Both the position numbers and the translations under genes were made by a program. Of a stretch of DNA of 55,698 bases, positions 24,842 to 34,037 are shown in pieces. Below the pieces are notes generated by a model. It made no database searches and was not told the origin of the DNA. It was given only the letters and a program-made list of their open reading frames with translations. The DNA comes from Chloroflexaceae bacterium (GTDB lineage: Bacteria; Chloroflexota; Chloroflexia; Chloroflexales; Chloroflexaceae): contig JANQID010000028.1 in assembly GCA_028282325.1 (NCBI GenBank), positions 1 to 55,698 on the forward strand, in the 5' to 3' direction. Numbering within the stretch: position 1 is the first letter of the stretch; every line of letters begins with the position of its first letter.

Positions 24842-26029
24842 TTAGAACATATCCGGCGTCCAGGGTCGAGGGCCGGCCAGCGCCAGACTCGCCAGTGTCA
24901 GGTGCGACTCTGGCGCTTCGATCTTACCGACCATCCGCGCCTCGAAGGGCGTCAGGTGGCCGCTGTAGATCGCCGCCAGCGTGCGCACATCGATGCGGAT
25001 ATGTCCCTCGCCGCCAGGTTGCGTCTCGGCGCGACCGTCGGCGATAGAGATCGTGAAGCGCCCGTTGTTCCATGGCAACACGTCGTCGAAGACTTCCAGC
25101 TGCAGTTCAGCAGTGACGCCGGGGCAATAGCCGCGAGCGGCGAACGCCGCCGGTACATCAACAAGGCGCAGCATCAGGTCGAACGAGCGCGTGCTCTGCT
25201 GGGCTTGCTCGGCGTTCGCGAACGTCAGCAAATCGAGCGGCGCGCCGATCCATTGCATCTTGTCCAACACCGAGCGATGGTCGGCGAGCAGCGTGAGAAT
25301 GCGCTCGGTCGCCGCCGCGCTCAACGCGCAGACATCGTGCACGATCAGCGGTTTGGGCGGCTGGTTGGGTACAAACGTACTTTGCAAAAAGATGACATAC
25401 CCTTCGGGTTGGCCGTCGCGGAGCACGAGAAATTTGTGCGCGGTCTGCTCGCGAGGTTCTAGGTAGTTGCGCCACATCATATCGGGCCGATCGAGATTGC
25501 CTGCCGCATTGCGCGCCCGCTGCGCATACACCTGGCGCAGGATTCGCTCATCGGCAGCTTCGACCGCAACCGCGTCGATGGTGCGCTCGCGCGCGTTGAT
25601 CGCATCGAGGCGCATTTCATACATCGTGCGGGTCGAGGCGCGCTCGAAGCCGGTCTTGCGGTAGAACGCCGTCGTCGCCGGGTAGAGCGCGGCCAGCGGA
25701 TAGTTCGCAGCGTGCAGTTCTTCCAGCGTCCGGCGCAGCATCGTCATACCAACATGGCTGCCGCGATATTCCGGCGCGACACCGACAGCGGTGATGCCGG
25801 CAGTGCGCACGCTTACGCCGCCAAACCACATACCCATCGGAATGAAGGCGATGCCGGATGCCAAACGACCTTTCTTGCGCACGGCGCGCACATACTCGAC
25901 GCCGATGTCTCGGAGCCAGCGGTGCATACTGCCGTCAGCAAAGAGCAACGCCTGGCCGAGCAGGGTTGCCAGCGGGTCGAAATCGTCATCGAAGATCGGG
26001 CCATACTCAATATCGGTGCGTTCGCTCAT
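24842..26029 (-). CDS. Eis-like GNAT N-acetyltransferase
   Basis: This 395-residue protein has the three-part layout of the Eis family. A GNAT domain (GVAPEYRGSHVGMTMLRRTL is the acetyl-CoA loop, then ALYPATTAFYRKTGFERAST) is followed by a second, degenerate GNAT domain and a C-terminal SCP2-like domain (ENGRFTISIADGRAETQPGG is close to NGRFTISIADGRAETQPGG; the end is LTPFEARMVGKIEAPESHLT). Eis proteins acetylate amines of diverse compounds. It lies between the nitroreductase and cofD of the F420 operon, 58 bases before cofD, so it is probably cotranscribed. Why an acetyltransferase belongs there is unknown. It may be a coincidental passenger or may act on a related metabolite. Confidence 0.85.
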   Translation of the reverse strand: MSERTDIEYGPIFDDDFDPLATLLGQALLFADGSMHRWLRDIGVEYVRAVRKKGRLASGIAFIPMGMWFGGVSVRTAGITAVGVAPEYRGSHVGMTMLRRTLEELHAANYPLAALYPATTAFYRKTGFERASTRTMYEMRLDAINARERTIDAVAVEAADERILRQVYAQRARNAAGNLDRPDMMWRNYLEPREQTAHKFLVLRDGQPEGYVIFLQSTFVPNQPPKPLIVHDVCALSAAATERILTLLADHRSVLDKMQWIGAPLDLLTFANAEQAQQSTRSFDLMLRLVDVPAAFAARGYCPGVTAELQLEVFDDVLPWNNGRFTISIADGRAETQPGGEGHIRIDVRTLAAIYSGHLTPFEARMVGKIEAPESHLTLASLALAGPRPWTPDMF

Positions 26030-26117
26030 TAATTGCTCGCTTTCAACGTCTAGAGCTTCAGAGTCCTCGATAGAAGGTGTGCAGCCGATCCCGTGCCCCC
26101 AGTTTGCTTGCTGTCGA

Positions 26118-26720
26118 TCAATCGCAACGAATGGTCAATGCCTCCAACGACATGCGCGGACGACGCACCGGGTCTTTCGCGGCATAGCCAAACGTCAGCA
26201 GCGCATGGGGGATGAGCGTTGCATCGAGGCCAACCGCGGCGCGCGTGGCGGCGGGACAGAACAGCGGCGCACACATCCAGCCGCCGTCAAGCCCCAGGCT
26301 ATAGGCTGTCAGCAGCATATTTTGCGCCGCGCAGCCCAGGCTCTGAACAGCCATCGTCGTCTCGGCGGCCTGACGCTCGGCATCGGGATAACGATCCAGG
26401 TCTGCGAGATAGAGACAGAGGATCACGATGGCCGGAGCGCCGATGATGCGTTGATGCGATTTTTCCTGGCGGATCGCGATCATTGCTGCGTCTTGGCCGT
26501 CGAGGGCGAGTTGTCGCCGCCACTCATCGCCCATCGCGGCGGCCAGACGTTCTTTCGTGGCGCTCTGCGTGACGACGGCGAAGCGCCAGGGTTGGCGGCC
26601 ATGGGGCGAGGGCGCCCAGCGTCCCGCTTCGAGGATCTGGTCAAGCGTATCGGGCGGCACTGCGCGCGGCTGATACCAACGCACCGAACGCCGACCGGAG
26701 ATGATCTGCGATATATCCAT
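26118..26720 (-). CDS. Nitroreductase, like the C-terminal domain of FbiB
   Basis: This 200-residue FMN-dependent nitroreductase-fold protein starts MDISQIISGRRSVRWYQPRA and has APSPHGRQPWRFAVVTQSAT and QSLGCAAQNMLLTAYSLGLD. The GRRSVR, PSPHGRQPW and LGCAAQNMLL motifs bind FMN. In mycobacteria, FbiB is a fusion of a CofE-like ligase with a nitroreductase-like domain that reduces dehydro-F420-0. Here the cofE gene lies directly upstream in the operon, so this gene plausibly supplies that reduction as a separate protein. That role is inferred from position and fold and would imply a PEP-based F420 pathway. The gap to cofE is 117 bases. Confidence 0.8.
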   Translation of the reverse strand: MDISQIISGRRSVRWYQPRAVPPDTLDQILEAGRWAPSPHGRQPWRFAVVTQSATKERLAAAMGDEWRRQLALDGQDAAMIAIRQEKSHQRIIGAPAIVILCLYLADLDRYPDAERQAAETTMAVQSLGCAAQNMLLTAYSLGLDGGWMCAPLFCPAATRAAVGLDATLIPHALLTFGYAAKDPVRRPRMSLEALTIRCD

Positions 26721-26837
26721 TTCAGATAGGATTGCTCTATCGGCGGGCAGCCATTCATTTTCAGCGTAAGCGTATGCAACAGCGGCTTTGGCCGACTGCG
26801 CCGAAAACGTTCTCTATGAATTGTACTATAGCTCCGC

Positions 26838-27593
26838 CTACCGGAACAAATCACGCTCTGGATCGCGGATCAACTGCCGCGCGCTGCTCTCGGCGGGGGT
26901 ATAGGCGAAACCGCGGATAATCGCTGCCGGAATGCCGTCGATCTTGCCCATCACCAGCTCGGCGGCGCTCGCCAGTTCGTCACCGACGGCGATCAGGCTG
27001 GCTTGCATCGTATAGCCGTAGGGATCGACGACCCCCGCATAATCGACGAGCGGGTCGATCCCCGCGACGCCGATCGCGATATTGATCTGGCCCTCGCGCC
27101 AGGGCCGCCCGATCGTGTCGGAGATGATCACCGCGACCGTAACGCCGGTTTGCTTGCGTATGGCGGCACGCAGTTGCGCCGCGCTGCGGTCAGAATCTTC
27201 GGGAAGCAGCGTGACGATCTGCCCGCCGGCGACGTTCGACTCGTCAACGCCGGCGTTGGCGCAGATCAGGCCATGCTGCGTTTCGGTGATCAATACGCCG
27301 CGATCCATCTTGACGATCCGGCGGCTCTCACGCAGGACAATCTCCACGTAGCGCACGTCTTTGCGGCTTTGAGCCGCAGCAATGCGCGCAAAGTCGGACG
27401 GCTCGACGGTGATCGGGTCGACGAAACGCCCCTCGGCTTTGGAGACAATCTTCTGGGTGACGATCAGCACGTCGTCGCGTTCGAGCTTCTGGCCGTGCTG
27501 ACTCAACGCAGCGAGGATCAGCGCGGCGAGGTCGTCGCCGGGGCCAACTTCGCCGATCCCACACACCGGTATAATGCGCAACTCGTTTGGCAT
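26838..27593 (-). CDS. cofE: Coenzyme F420-0:L-glutamate ligase
   Basis: CofE adds glutamate residues to F420-0 using GTP. The 251-residue protein starts MPNELRIIPVCGIGEVGPGD. It then has VLIVTQKIVSKAEGRFVDPI, the metal- and GTP-binding segment LICANAGVDESNVAGGQIVT, and VAVIISDTIGRPWREGQINI followed by GVAGIDPLVDYAGVVDPYG. The ANAGVDESN and SDTIGRPWREG motifs are specific to CofE. ATG 27593 with AGGAAG upstream is preferred, although the frame is open to 27866. It is the first F420 gene of the operon. The nitroreductase follows, giving a split FbiB arrangement. cofG and cofH are not in the window. Confidence 0.94.
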   Translation of the reverse strand: MPNELRIIPVCGIGEVGPGDDLAALILAALSQHGQKLERDDVLIVTQKIVSKAEGRFVDPITVEPSDFARIAAAQSRKDVRYVEIVLRESRRIVKMDRGVLITETQHGLICANAGVDESNVAGGQIVTLLPEDSDRSAAQLRAAIRKQTGVTVAVIISDTIGRPWREGQINIAIGVAGIDPLVDYAGVVDPYGYTMQASLIAVGDELASAAELVMGKIDGIPAAIIRGFAYTPAESSARQLIRDPERDLFR

Positions 27594-27750
27594 AACATTT
27601 CTTCCTGAATAACCGGGTTCGAACGGTGCAAAAACGGGAGCTGACGCGCATTCAGATCGCGCCGCTCCCGTTCTATCGCAGAGGGCGACGGCATCGCGCG
27701 TCGTAACCCTGCCCCGATTGACGATCCTCGCATAAGGAGCGTTCTGCCGA

Positions 27751-28614
27751 CTACAGATACTTGCCCGCAATAAGCTGCAACCGCTCGCGTGCCGCCGCCG
27801 GAATGACGCTCCGGTCGGTGATGATCGATGTCGCCAGCGCATTGTGGGCCGGGCTTTCGAAGCCATCGCCGATCAACGGTATAACCTCGCGAACCACCTG
27901 CTGTGAGAGCTTGGCGTTCGCATGCAGCACCTTCACGATCATATCGACTGTGACCGAGTCGTGATCGGGGTGCCAGCAATCGTAATCAGTCACCATCGCC
28001 AGCATACCATAGGCGATTTCAGCCTCGCGCGCCAGCTTGGCTTCGGGCAGCGCCGTCATACCGATCAGATCGTGGCCGCGGCGGCGGTTCTCTTCACTCT
28101 CGGCGATCGTTGAGAATTGCGGGCCTTCCATACACACGTAGGTTCCGCCTTTATGCACGGTTGCGCCGGCTGTCTGCGCAGCCGCGTACAGCCGATCGCT
28201 CAACTGCGTGCAGAATGGCTTGTCGAACGCGATATGCGCAACGACGCCTTCGCCGAAGAACGACGCCAGGCGATTGCCCTTGGTGCGGTCAAACAGTTGG
28301 TCGGGAACGACGATATGGCCGGGGACGTACTCCTCGCGCAGGCTGCCAACCGCGCTCACGGCGATCAGATATTGGACGCCGAGCTGTTTGAATCCATACA
28401 CATTCGCCCGGCTAGGCACTTCAGTCGGCGAGAAGCGATGCCCGCGTCCATGGCGCGGCAGAAAAGCGACCCGTTTGCCCGACAGCGTGCCGATGACATA
28501 GGCGTCGCTTGGGTCGCCAAATGGCGTTTCCAGACGCACTTCCTCGATATCCTCCAGCCCTTCCATAGCGTACAGACCGCTGCCGCCGATCACTCCAATG
28601 GTCGCCTGGGACAT
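27751..28614 (-). CDS. mtnP: S-methyl-5'-thioadenosine phosphorylase
   Basis: This 287-residue protein phosphorolyses methylthioadenosine to adenine and methylthioribose 1-phosphate in methionine salvage. It starts MSQATIGVIGGSGLYAMEGL, which has the phosphate-binding GGSGLY. AFLPRHGRGHRFSPTEVPSR, a VSAVGSL segment, YVCMEGPQFSTIAESEENRR and DLIGMTALPEAKLAREAEIA are all MtnP signatures (the MTALPEA motif distinguishes it from purine nucleoside phosphorylase). The length is usual. It lies 157 bases upstream of cofE on the same strand and might be cotranscribed, though the gap is large enough for a separate promoter. Confidence 0.94.
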   Translation of the reverse strand: MSQATIGVIGGSGLYAMEGLEDIEEVRLETPFGDPSDAYVIGTLSGKRVAFLPRHGRGHRFSPTEVPSRANVYGFKQLGVQYLIAVSAVGSLREEYVPGHIVVPDQLFDRTKGNRLASFFGEGVVAHIAFDKPFCTQLSDRLYAAAQTAGATVHKGGTYVCMEGPQFSTIAESEENRRRGHDLIGMTALPEAKLAREAEIAYGMLAMVTDYDCWHPDHDSVTVDMIVKVLHANAKLSQQVVREVIPLIGDGFESPAHNALATSIITDRSVIPAAARERLQLIAGKYL

Positions 28615-28733
28615 ACTCCGCTCCTTGAGTCTTCATTACTCGCCGCTCGTATGAGATGCACGAGAGTATAGCGCAAGGGCGGCTTGACTGCAACATCTTT
28701 GGTGCAGCGTTGTCGATCCTGTCCGGCGTAAAG

Positions 28734-28761
28734 TTGCAATCAGCACCGCTAGTGATACAAT
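28734..28761 (+). promoter_or_regulatory. Possible promoter for the alpha/beta hydrolase gene
   Basis: TTGCAA (28734-28739), a 16-base spacer and TACAAT (28756-28761) lie in the 319-base divergent gap between mtnP and the next gene. No other feature is seen in 28615-28933. Confidence 0.4.
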
Positions 28762-28933
28762 GTAACCTATCCGTTCCTGGTTCTCTATCGACGGCTATCG
28801 TAAGATCCTCGATGTTTATTCTGTCTCGTACATCTAGATATGAGGTGTTGCGCGGCGTGCGTTATGCTGCGTCATCTACCTTATCTTATTCGACAGCTAC
28901 CCGTACCCGATGCATTGAAAAAGGGAGGCAACG

Positions 28934-30004
28934 ATGATTCATCCTCCGCTTCTGGAAGGCTTATCGGCGACAACGGTGCAAACTTCGCGCTTGAACACGC
29001 ATATCATTTCTGCAGGACCGGAAAACGGCGACCCGGTGATTTTTATTCACGGCAACGGCGCGTCGGCGCGCTCCTTTGAAGAATTGCTGACGGCGCTGCC
29101 GGGCCGCTTTCGCGGCATCGCGCTTGATCTGCGCGGCTATGGTCGTTCCGAGGCCGCGCCGGTGGACGCAACCCGTGGCGTGCGCGACTTTAGCGACGAT
29201 CTGCACGCGCTGATCGAGACGCTCGACCTGCCCCGGCCTCACCTGGTCGGTTGGTCGCTCGGCGGCAGCACAGCGATGCAATACGCAATCGATTTCCCCA
29301 ACGACGTGGCGTCGCTGACGCTGATCGCGCCCGGTTCGCCCTATGGCTTCGGCGGCACGCACGATCTCGACGGTACGCCAAACAACCCGGAGTTTTCTGG
29401 AACCGGCGCTGGCCTGACGAATCCGGAGTTTCTCCAACGACTACAAGACGGCGACCGCAGCGAAGAGAGTCCTGTCTCGCCGCGCAACGTAGTGCGGGGC
29501 TGGTTCAATCCGCCGTTTCGCCCGCCGCGCGAGGATGTGTGGGTCGATGAGCTGTTGCGGATGACGGTCGGGCCCGATCATTTTCCCGGCGACTCGACGC
29601 CGAGCAGCTTCTGGCCGGGCGTCGCGCCGGGCGCCCGCGGCGTTAACAACGCGCTTTCGCCGAAATACTACAACCTGAGCAGCTTCGCCCAGATCACTCC
29701 ACGCCCGCCTGTGCTATGGGCGCGCGGCGACGCCGATATGCTGATTTCCGACAAATCCACCCGCGACGTCGCCATCCTGGGAATGATGGGGCTGTTTCCC
29801 GATTGGCCCGGCCCGGAGATCTATCCGCCCCAGCCAATGGTGAGCCAGACACAGGCGGTGCTTGATCGCTATCAAGCCAACGGCGGTGTCTATCGCGAAA
29901 TCGTCTTCGCCGAATGCGGGCATGCACCGCATGTCGAGAAGCCCGAAGAATTTCAAGCGGCGCTCTTTGCATTTCTGGACGAGGCCGCAACTGCCGCAAG
30001 CTGA
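28934..30004 (+). CDS. Alpha/beta-fold hydrolase
   Basis: This 356-residue protein belongs to the alpha/beta hydrolase superfamily. The oxyanion loop is in VIFIHGNGASARSFEELLTA, followed by FRGIALDLRGYGRSEAAPVD. The nucleophile elbow is GWSLGG (Ser near residue 111) in HLVGWSLGGSTAMQYAIDFP. A lid of about 100 residues follows, with aromatic and proline-rich sequence. The late acid is probably in LWARGDADMLISDKSTRDVA and the His in VFAECGHAPHVEKPEEFQAA. The catalytic triad is therefore complete. The substrate is unknown. AAGGGAGG stands before ATG 28934. A second, distantly related hydrolase and an acyl-CoA synthetase follow on the same strand. Confidence 0.85.
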   Translation: MIHPPLLEGLSATTVQTSRLNTHIISAGPENGDPVIFIHGNGASARSFEELLTALPGRFRGIALDLRGYGRSEAAPVDATRGVRDFSDDLHALIETLDLPRPHLVGWSLGGSTAMQYAIDFPNDVASLTLIAPGSPYGFGGTHDLDGTPNNPEFSGTGAGLTNPEFLQRLQDGDRSEESPVSPRNVVRGWFNPPFRPPREDVWVDELLRMTVGPDHFPGDSTPSSFWPGVAPGARGVNNALSPKYYNLSSFAQITPRPPVLWARGDADMLISDKSTRDVAILGMMGLFPDWPGPEIYPPQPMVSQTQAVLDRYQANGGVYREIVFAECGHAPHVEKPEEFQAALFAFLDEAATAAS

Positions 30005-30153
30005 TAAGTTCGCGTAGCGGCGCTTGTTTGACCTGACGCCAGATCCGGCACGGTTTTAACATCCGCTGGATCTGGCAACCCAGGCTATCGGTCAGACGAG
30101 CTATGACCGGTTTTGATCGACCAAACGATTTCCCTGTTGCAAAGGAGCACATA

Positions 30154-31008
30154 ATGGCGATTAATCGTTTTATCGAAACGAACGGCATTTGCTTGCATTG
30201 CCTCGATCATCCTGGCGACGAGCCGTTGCTAATCCTGATGCCGGGATTGACGGCCAATTGCCATGCGTTCGATGGGTTGATCCACGCCGGATTAAGCCCG
30301 CGCTTTCGGGCGTTGACGATCGATCTGCGCGGGCGCGGCGAAAGCGACAAGCCGGAGGAAGGCTATCGCATGGCCGATCACGCGGCGGATGTGATCGGAC
30401 TGATGGACGAACTAGGCATCGAGAACGCAATATTGGGCGGCCACTCCTTCGGCGGCTTGCTGACGATGTATATGGCCGCGCACTATCCTGATCGGTTCAC
30501 GTGCCTGGTAATTATTGACGCGGCATTGGCGGCGGCAAGCGTACGCACCCGCGAGCAGATCCAGCCTGCGTTGGCGCGTCTGGGCCAGGTATTGCCTTCG
30601 TGGGACGCCTATATCGAGATGATCAAGCAGGCTCCCTACTATCACGGCTGGACATGGGATCCGATAATCGAGAACTATTATCGGGCGGATGTGGAAATCT
30701 ATCCCGACGGAACCGTGCAGGCACGGGCGCGCCCGGAGCACATCGCGGCGGCGATGGATGGCGTGCTGGCCGAGGATTGGCATGCGTTGACGGCGGCAGT
30801 GCAACAGCCCGCGTTGCTATTGCAGGCGCCCGGCCCGTTCGGGCCGTCCGGAGCGCCGCCGGTTGTGTCGTTGGAGCAGGCCAAGGAAACCGCGCACGCG
30901 TTGGTCAATTGCCGTCTCGTCAGCATTCCCGGCAACCATATGACGATCATGTTCGGCGAAGGCGCAACGCACGCGGTTGAAGCGATAGCCGGGTTTGTGC
31001 AGGAGTGA
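30154..31008 (+). CDS. Alpha/beta-fold hydrolase
   Basis: This 284-residue protein is an alpha/beta hydrolase with LLILMPGLTANCHAFDGLIH (oxyanion region), FRALTIDLRGRGESDKPEEG, and the nucleophile elbow GGHSFGG in ENAILGGHSFGGLLTMYMAA. The catalytic Asp is probably in the segment ALLLQAPGPFGPSG, where the usual Asp is not obvious, and the His is in VSIPGNHMTIMFGEGATHAV. Because the acid residue is unclear, catalysis is less certain than for its neighbour. I chose the ATG at 30154 with AAAGGAGC upstream, rather than 30103. It may act with the neighbouring hydrolase or the synthetase, but no pathway can be named. Confidence 0.8.
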   Translation: MAINRFIETNGICLHCLDHPGDEPLLILMPGLTANCHAFDGLIHAGLSPRFRALTIDLRGRGESDKPEEGYRMADHAADVIGLMDELGIENAILGGHSFGGLLTMYMAAHYPDRFTCLVIIDAALAAASVRTREQIQPALARLGQVLPSWDAYIEMIKQAPYYHGWTWDPIIENYYRADVEIYPDGTVQARARPEHIAAAMDGVLAEDWHALTAAVQQPALLLQAPGPFGPSGAPPVVSLEQAKETAHALVNCRLVSIPGNHMTIMFGEGATHAVEAIAGFVQE

Positions 31009-31049
31009 CGACGGCAACGAGCGGCGAGCGCTAGGAGACTGTCTAAAAA

Positions 31050-31146
31050 GACTGGGCCAGTCTCAAAACTGGCATAGTATTGAACGTCTGAGCGCAATTT
31101 CCGGCGAAGCCTTCGGCGCACGTTTTTCTGGAAGACTGGCCCAATC
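31050..31146. repeat. Inverted repeats before the acyl-CoA synthetase
   Basis: GACTGGGCCAGTCT at 31050-31063 is answered by AGACTGGCCCAATC at 31133-31146, with 13 of 14 bases complementary. The first copy contains a palindrome of its own (GACTGG-G-CCAGTC). The 97-base unit has no ORF. It could be a small mobile relic or a regulatory structure. Confidence 0.45.
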
Positions 31147-31244
31147 TGCTCAGGTGCGGCGCGATAGGCTTTGCAAAGGTATAATCTCCTTTCATCGCGC
31201 CTGGCGCGTTTACACTAGCATTGTTTGACGTCTGGGAGGCTATT

Positions 31245-32780
31245 ATGTATATCGGCGACTGGCTGGGCAAACGCGACCTACTCACGCCTGACAGGCTGGC
31301 GTTGGTTGATGACGCGACCGGATCGCGCTATACCTATCGTCAGCTCAACGAGCGGGCCAACCGCCTCGCCAATCAACTACGCCATCGCTTCCAAGTGCGC
31401 AAAGGCGACCGGATCACGATATTGGCCAAGAACCGGATTGAATATCTTGATGTCTTCTTCGCTACGGGCAAATTGGGCGCGATCCTGGCGCCGCTCAACT
31501 GGCGCCTGGTGGCACGCGAACTGGCCTATATGATCAACGACAGCGGACCGCGTCTGCTCATCGTCGGGCCAGAGTTTGCGGCGACGGCTGCGGAATTGCG
31601 CACCGAAACGTCCGTCGATCAGGTGATTGCGTTGAGCGGAGCCGAACCCACACTGGCCGAGCGCCTCGGCGCGGTTGACTACGACGATCTCGTCGCCGGG
31701 GGCGATGCAACGCCGGTTTCCGAGACGGTCGATATGGAAGACCCGCACCTGATCCTCTACACCTCGGGCACGACCGGGCGACCCAAAGGCGCGATCTTGC
31801 CGCACCGCGTGTTGGTCTGGAACTCGATCAATACCAATGTCGGCTGGGATTTGCACGGCGACGACGTCAGCATCATCCATACGCCGTTTTTTCACACCGG
31901 CGGCATCAATGTGTTGACATTACCGATCTTTCACGTGGGCGGGACGATGGTGTTGATGCACGAGTGGGATCCGGTGCGTTGCCTGGAGTTGATCGAGCGC
32001 GAGGGGGTAACGGTCTTCTTCGCGATTCCAACGATGTTCCAGATGCTGCTCGACGCGCCGAGTTTCGCGACGACCGATTTTTCCAGCGTGCGCTTTTTCA
32101 TTTCCGGCGGCGCGCCCTGTCCCGTGCCGATGATCCGCGCCTATCAGAAACGCGATATTCCCTTTCGCCAGGGCTACGGCCTGACCGAGGTGTCGGTCAA
32201 CTGTTTTACGCTCAACCCGGAGGACGCCATTCGCAAGGCTGGTTCGGTCGGGCGGCCGATTTTCCACCTCGATGCGCGGCTGGTCGATGAACGCGGCAAC
32301 GATGTGGAGCCGGGCGGGGTCGGCGAGTTGTGGCTGCGCGGCCCGACGGTCTGCGCGGGCTATTGGAACAAGCCGGACGCGACCGCCGCCGCGATCACCG
32401 ATGGCTGGTTTCACACCGGCGATATGGCGCGGGTGGACGAGGAAGGCTATTACTTCATCGTCGATCGCAAGAAAGATCTGTTCATCTCCGGCGGCGAGAA
32501 TGTCTATCCGGCGGAGGTTGAGCACGCGATCTATGATCATCCCGCCGTGGCCGAATGCGCTGTGATCGGCGTCCCCGACCCGAAATGGGGCGAGGTGGGG
32601 CGGGCGTTGGTGGTGACACGACCGGGGGCGCAGTTGAGCGAGGCGGTGTTGATCGCGCACTGCCGCGAACGACTGGCACGTTACAAAGTGCCCAAGTCGG
32701 TGGTGTTCCTGGACGAACTGCCGCGAACATCCAGCGGCAAGGTGTTCAAGCCGCAACTGCGCGAGCGCTATGGGGCATAA
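31245..32780 (+). CDS. AMP-forming acyl-CoA synthetase (FadD-like)
   Basis: This 511-residue ANL-superfamily enzyme activates a carboxylic acid with ATP and CoA. The P-loop motif is LILYTSGTTGRPKGAILPHR. ISGGAPCPVPMIRAYQKRDI and RQGYGLTEVSVNCFTLNPED carry the adenylate-binding GYGLTE. GWFHTGDMARVDEEGYYFIV and VDRKKDLFISGGENVYPAEV hold the hinge Asp, and the catalytic Lys lies in PRTSSGKVFKPQL. All motifs are intact. The best start is ATG 31245 with GGGAGGC upstream. The substrate (fatty or aromatic acid) cannot be told. It follows two hydrolases on the same strand but is separated from them by 236 bases. Confidence 0.9.
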   Translation: MYIGDWLGKRDLLTPDRLALVDDATGSRYTYRQLNERANRLANQLRHRFQVRKGDRITILAKNRIEYLDVFFATGKLGAILAPLNWRLVARELAYMINDSGPRLLIVGPEFAATAAELRTETSVDQVIALSGAEPTLAERLGAVDYDDLVAGGDATPVSETVDMEDPHLILYTSGTTGRPKGAILPHRVLVWNSINTNVGWDLHGDDVSIIHTPFFHTGGINVLTLPIFHVGGTMVLMHEWDPVRCLELIEREGVTVFFAIPTMFQMLLDAPSFATTDFSSVRFFISGGAPCPVPMIRAYQKRDIPFRQGYGLTEVSVNCFTLNPEDAIRKAGSVGRPIFHLDARLVDERGNDVEPGGVGELWLRGPTVCAGYWNKPDATAAAITDGWFHTGDMARVDEEGYYFIVDRKKDLFISGGENVYPAEVEHAIYDHPAVAECAVIGVPDPKWGEVGRALVVTRPGAQLSEAVLIAHCRERLARYKVPKSVVFLDELPRTSSGKVFKPQLRERYGA

Positions 32781-32813
32781 GACGTAGGGGTTGTGCGCAA
32801 TCCTGAGTAGTGT

Positions 32814-33264
32814 GCAGCGCGTATCGAAGGGCGCTTCCCCGACTTCGAGCGCATCCTGCCCAAACAGTGCGCCACCCGCGCCGTGCTCGACGTGCGCGAA
32901 CTGAGCCGGGCGGTGGAGCTGGCCGGGCTGATCGCCGGTGTCAGTCAGAACGTGGTCAAGCTCAGCCTGAACCCGACCGAGAACGGCCAACCCGGCACGC
33001 TGCTGCTCAGCGCCAACGCCGCCGGGATCGGCGAGAACACCGGCACCGTCGATAGCGAGGTCAGCGGCGAGGGCGGCCAGATCGCCCTCAACGTCAAGTA
33101 CCTCGGCGAAGCGCTGACCGTCATCGGCACGCCGCAGGTCGCTTTTGAGATGGTCACCGCCCAGGCAGGCGCCGGGCGTGCTGCGTCCGGTCGGGCAGAA
33201 CCATGGCCTGAGCAACGTCGCAGGCGGCTACGTCCACCTGATCATGCCGATGGCGCTGCGCTAG
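32814..33264 (+). pseudogene. Fragment of a DNA polymerase III beta-clamp gene
   Basis: The frame gives RIEGRFPDFERILPKQCATR and VLDVRELSRAVELAGLIAGV, followed by the clamp-like IALNVKYLGEALTVIGTPQV. After a frame change near 33170 it continues PGVLRPVGQNHGLSNVAGGY and VHLIMPMALR with a stop. These are the central and C-terminal parts of DnaN, ending in the usual MPMR-like motif. The N-terminal half is missing. It is not the housekeeping clamp gene but a truncated, frameshifted extra copy of the kind found in mobile or plasmid-like regions. It stands at the left border of the defence island. Confidence 0.8.
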
Positions 33265-33358
33265 CACCCCGGCGACCACAACCAGCGACGAGCACCAGCA
33301 CGAACCCTGGCGAGGCAATCCCTTCGCCGGGGTTCACTGCATCATTAAGAGGACAACG

Positions 33359-34025
33359 ATGCGCTACACGCAAGAGACCATGCTCGACCGCAGCGCTGAG
33401 CTGCCGGCCCAGCCGATACCGACAACCACGAGCACACGCCGCTGCCGCCAGGCCGGATCACAGACCCTGGCCAAGGGCCCTACGCGAAGCGCTGGAGCCC
33501 TACGTCGATCTGCGCAAGCTGCGCCGGCTGGCCGCACACGGCGGCAACCTGCAGGAAGCGCTGATTACCGGTGCCGTACCGGAGGACGTGCAAGCCATGA
33601 TCACCTTCGTCGCCGAGCTACTGCGCCCGGTCGGACGCGACCAGGTCAAGAGCCTGGCCGACGCCGCGGCCTTCCTGATGGCGCGCATGGGCCTGCTCGA
33701 CCAGGAAGAGATCTGGACCATGCTCCTCAACACCAAAAACTACGTCATCAAGATCCACCGCGTCTACCAGGGCAACCTCAACTCGTCGATGGTGCGGATC
33801 GGCGCGGTCTTCCGCGAGGCGCTCAAGCTCAACGCGGCGGACCTGATCGTTTGCCATAATCACCCCAGCGGCTCGGTCGACGCCTCCCCTGAGGATATCC
33901 TCGTGACGAGACAAATCGTCGAGGCCGGCAAGCTACTGGATGTAGAAGTGCTTGACCACCTGATTTTATCGAAAGGAGTCTGGCTCTCAATGAGAGAGCG
34001 AGGATTGGGCTTTGGAACGAGCTAG
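33359..34025 (+). pseudogene. RadC-like JAB-domain gene with degraded 5' end
   Basis: From about 33497 a single frame reads ALREALEPYVDLRKLRRLAA and onward. The RadC/JAB domain follows: LLDQEEIWTMLLNTKNYVIK, NLNSSMVRIGAVFREALKLN and IVCHNHPSGSVDASPEDILV, then DVEVLDHLILSKGVWLSMRE. The metal-binding HNHPSG and downstream acid are intact. Upstream, a plausible start (MRYTQETMLDRSAELPAQP at 33359) is in another frame, so at least one shift separates it from the domain. The intact part might still be translated from an internal start. RadC-type proteins are frequent in mobile and defence regions, and their biochemical role is unresolved. It follows a dnaN fragment. Confidence 0.75.
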
Positions 34026-34037
34026 ACGATGATGCAA

